Shown here: in pieces, positions 25,118-25,913 of the stretch
Position numbering within the stretch: position 1 is the first letter of the stretch
How the letters are laid out: every line of letters starts with the position of its first letter
Origin: JAGLSB01 sp023135955
GTDB taxonomy: Bacteria > Bacteroidota > Bacteroidia > Bacteroidales > GCA-2748055
NCBI GenBank assembly: GCA_030673645.1
Contig: DAOVIO010000041.1
Coordinates: 1 to 25,913 of the forward strand
Direction: 5' to 3'
DNA: 25,913 nt
Made by a program: the position numbers and the translations under genes
The notes under the pieces: model-generated
The model's database searches: none
Told to the model about the DNA's origin: nothing
The model's input: the letters and a program-made list of their open reading frames with translations, nothing else

Positions 25118-25236
25118 TTAATTCATGATCAAGTACAGCTTTTCTTTTCCCACTTTATAAGACTTTAAAAAACCATAATTCTCAAGAGATATTAAATAAT
25201 TACCTACTGTTTTTGATGTGCCCAATCCTGCTTTGG
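25118..25236 (-). pseudogene. Winged-helix C-terminal remnant (Fic-protein-like)
   Basis: Reading from 25231 down to a TAA at 25118-25120 gives AGLGTSKTVGNYLISLENYG then FLKSYKVGKEKLYLIMN. This looks like the recognition helix and wing that end many Fic-family proteins and some regulators (pattern S-KTV-NYL-LE-YGFLKS-K-G-EKLY). A stop lies only three codons upstream in this frame and there is no start codon, so it is a fragment. Its upstream end meets the SpoIIE remnant at about 25231-25236 in a different frame. The Fic assignment is tentative; the winged-helix reading is more secure. Confidence 0.5.
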
Positions 25237-25413
25237 TTTATATAGGATAAAACTGTTTTGGAAATGTTTTTCAAAAAGTGTGTCTGAAGGTAGAACTGCG
25301 TTTTGAATTCGTTTTGCATATTTGATACTATCTGTGATGTCTCTATTTTTATTTTCGATTTCTAATTTCAGATTTTTAATTATTTGTAACTGCTTCTTTG
25401 TGAATCTATTCAA
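25204..25413 (-). pseudogene. Remnant of a SpoIIE/PP2C-type phosphatase gene
   Basis: An open frame of 69 codons with only a TTG at its start. The stretch EIENKNRDITDSIKYAKRIQ, followed by NAVLPSDTLFEKHF and SFILYKPKQD, matches the helical linker and first strand of Bacteroidota SpoIIE-like serine phosphatases, where the sequence normally continues KDIVSGDFYW into the catalytic domain. Here similarity ends at YKPK and the frame runs into unrelated residues (WAHQKQ) and a stop. The phosphatase domain and the sensor part are both missing, so this is a short internal relic rather than a working gene. Confidence 0.6.
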
Positions 25414-25913
25414 AAAAAACTACTCTTCAATGGTGGTATAAATTAAGAAGGCCAGGAAATGCAAATTGAGATTTGAGAGTATAAATTTTGAAGGTTTAGT
25501 AAGGATTATAAATTTAGGAATTGAGTCGAGATTTATAGGGAAAAATGTGAAATAGAGAAAACCTCCTAAGTATTAAAAAAATACTAGATAAAAAATGAAA
25601 AACTTTCCCTTATTCATTTTAAATCCGTAGAATCTTATATATATATTCTTGTTTCATACTAAACTCCGAGTTTAAATGTTGCATATACCCGCTGTAGCCA
25701 GTTATCCGATTATTGCTTTATACAATTCTTCTTTGTAATCTTCTTTTCCCAATTGATTTCCAATTCTTTCACTTCTCTCTTTGAAACTTTTATTGTTAAG
25801 TAGTTCTAGCCTGCATTATTCATAAATAAAGAGGATTTGTTACTTGAACCTGCTGAAAAGTCAGTAAATTCAAGGTGTACAACAACCCCCCCTTTCTACA
25901 ATGTTAAAGAATA
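25414..25913. other. Gene-poor right edge, possibly decayed
   Basis: 500 nt with no convincing gene. A minus-strand open stretch from 25815 to a TAA at 25702-25704 reads RLELLNNKSFKERSERIGNQ and ends ELYKAIIG; it has no start codon and may be a C-terminal relic. A 6-bp inverted repeat AGTATT/AATACT (25569-25585) is weak and not followed by a U-tract. A plus-strand open stretch from about 25810 runs off the edge without a clear start. Confidence 0.4.

Noticed and set aside
25569..25585. Inverted repeat AGTATT/AATACT as a terminator
   Set aside because: Only six A/T-rich pairs, no following T-run, and no gene ending nearby.

Overview
The window looks like a chromosomal segment from a low-GC member of the Bacteroidota. 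The evidence is gene content: an OstA-like LPS-transport protein, a series of SurA/PpiC-type chaperones, a TonB-dependent-receptor-like barrel with a carboxypeptidase-regulatory domain, the conserved small DUF2795 protein, DUF1080, and a short RecQ. Several upstream regions resemble the Bacteroidota promoter (TTTG, about 19 nt, TAnnTTTG), and Shine-Dalgarno sequences are mostly absent. Family calls rest on reading motifs by eye; no database search was possible.

Layout. (1) 1-819: the N-terminal part of RecG, on the minus strand and running off the left edge. (2) 820-1328: a non-coding gap holding five copies of a short palindromic repeat, three direct and two inverted. (3) 1329-5091, plus strand: a membrane-anchored metallophosphoesterase, a SAM methyltransferase, a LolD/MacB-type ABC ATPase with no adjacent permease, a PduO-type cobalamin adenosyltransferase starting with GTG, and a DUF2795 protein with its own promoter. 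(4) 12386 down to 5114, minus strand: guaB, a two-parvulin PpiC/PpiD-like protein, a SurA-like lipoprotein without a parvulin domain, a SurA-like isomerase and an OstA-like protein. The last four form a tight envelope-biogenesis run. (5) 12560-14467: recQ with a UUG start, diverging from guaB and ending 2 nt from a convergent outer-membrane barrel gene (14470-16854). (6) 17189-19634: a NagX/HGSNAT-like membrane acyltransferase followed by a Tat-type lipoprotein that may be a carbohydrate deacetylase or hydrolase; a secreted alpha/beta hydrolase converges on it. (7) 20524-21525: a family 2 glycosyltransferase with an extra C-terminal Rossmann-like domain, followed by a second, unrelated palindromic repeat cluster built as two mirrored arms. 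(8) 23230 down to 21918: a two-helix membrane protein coupled through TAATG to a PrmC-like methyltransferase with a long unknown N-terminal part. (9) 24209 down to 23376: a secreted DUF1080 protein. (10) 25015 down to 24351: a toxin-antitoxin pair (antitoxin plus PIN-domain toxin) with a perfect inverted repeat just upstream. (11) 25118 to the right edge: decayed DNA. Here a SpoIIE-phosphatase remnant is joined out of frame to a winged-helix (Fic-like) C-terminal remnant, next to further gene-poor sequence.

Most of the window is ordinary housekeeping and envelope biology. The strongest unusual signals are the two architecturally different palindromic repeat clusters, the chimeric gene scar at 25118-25413, the NagX/Tat-lipoprotein pair, the membrane-protein/methyltransferase pair, and the toxin-antitoxin operator candidate. 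No clearly new system could be demonstrated.
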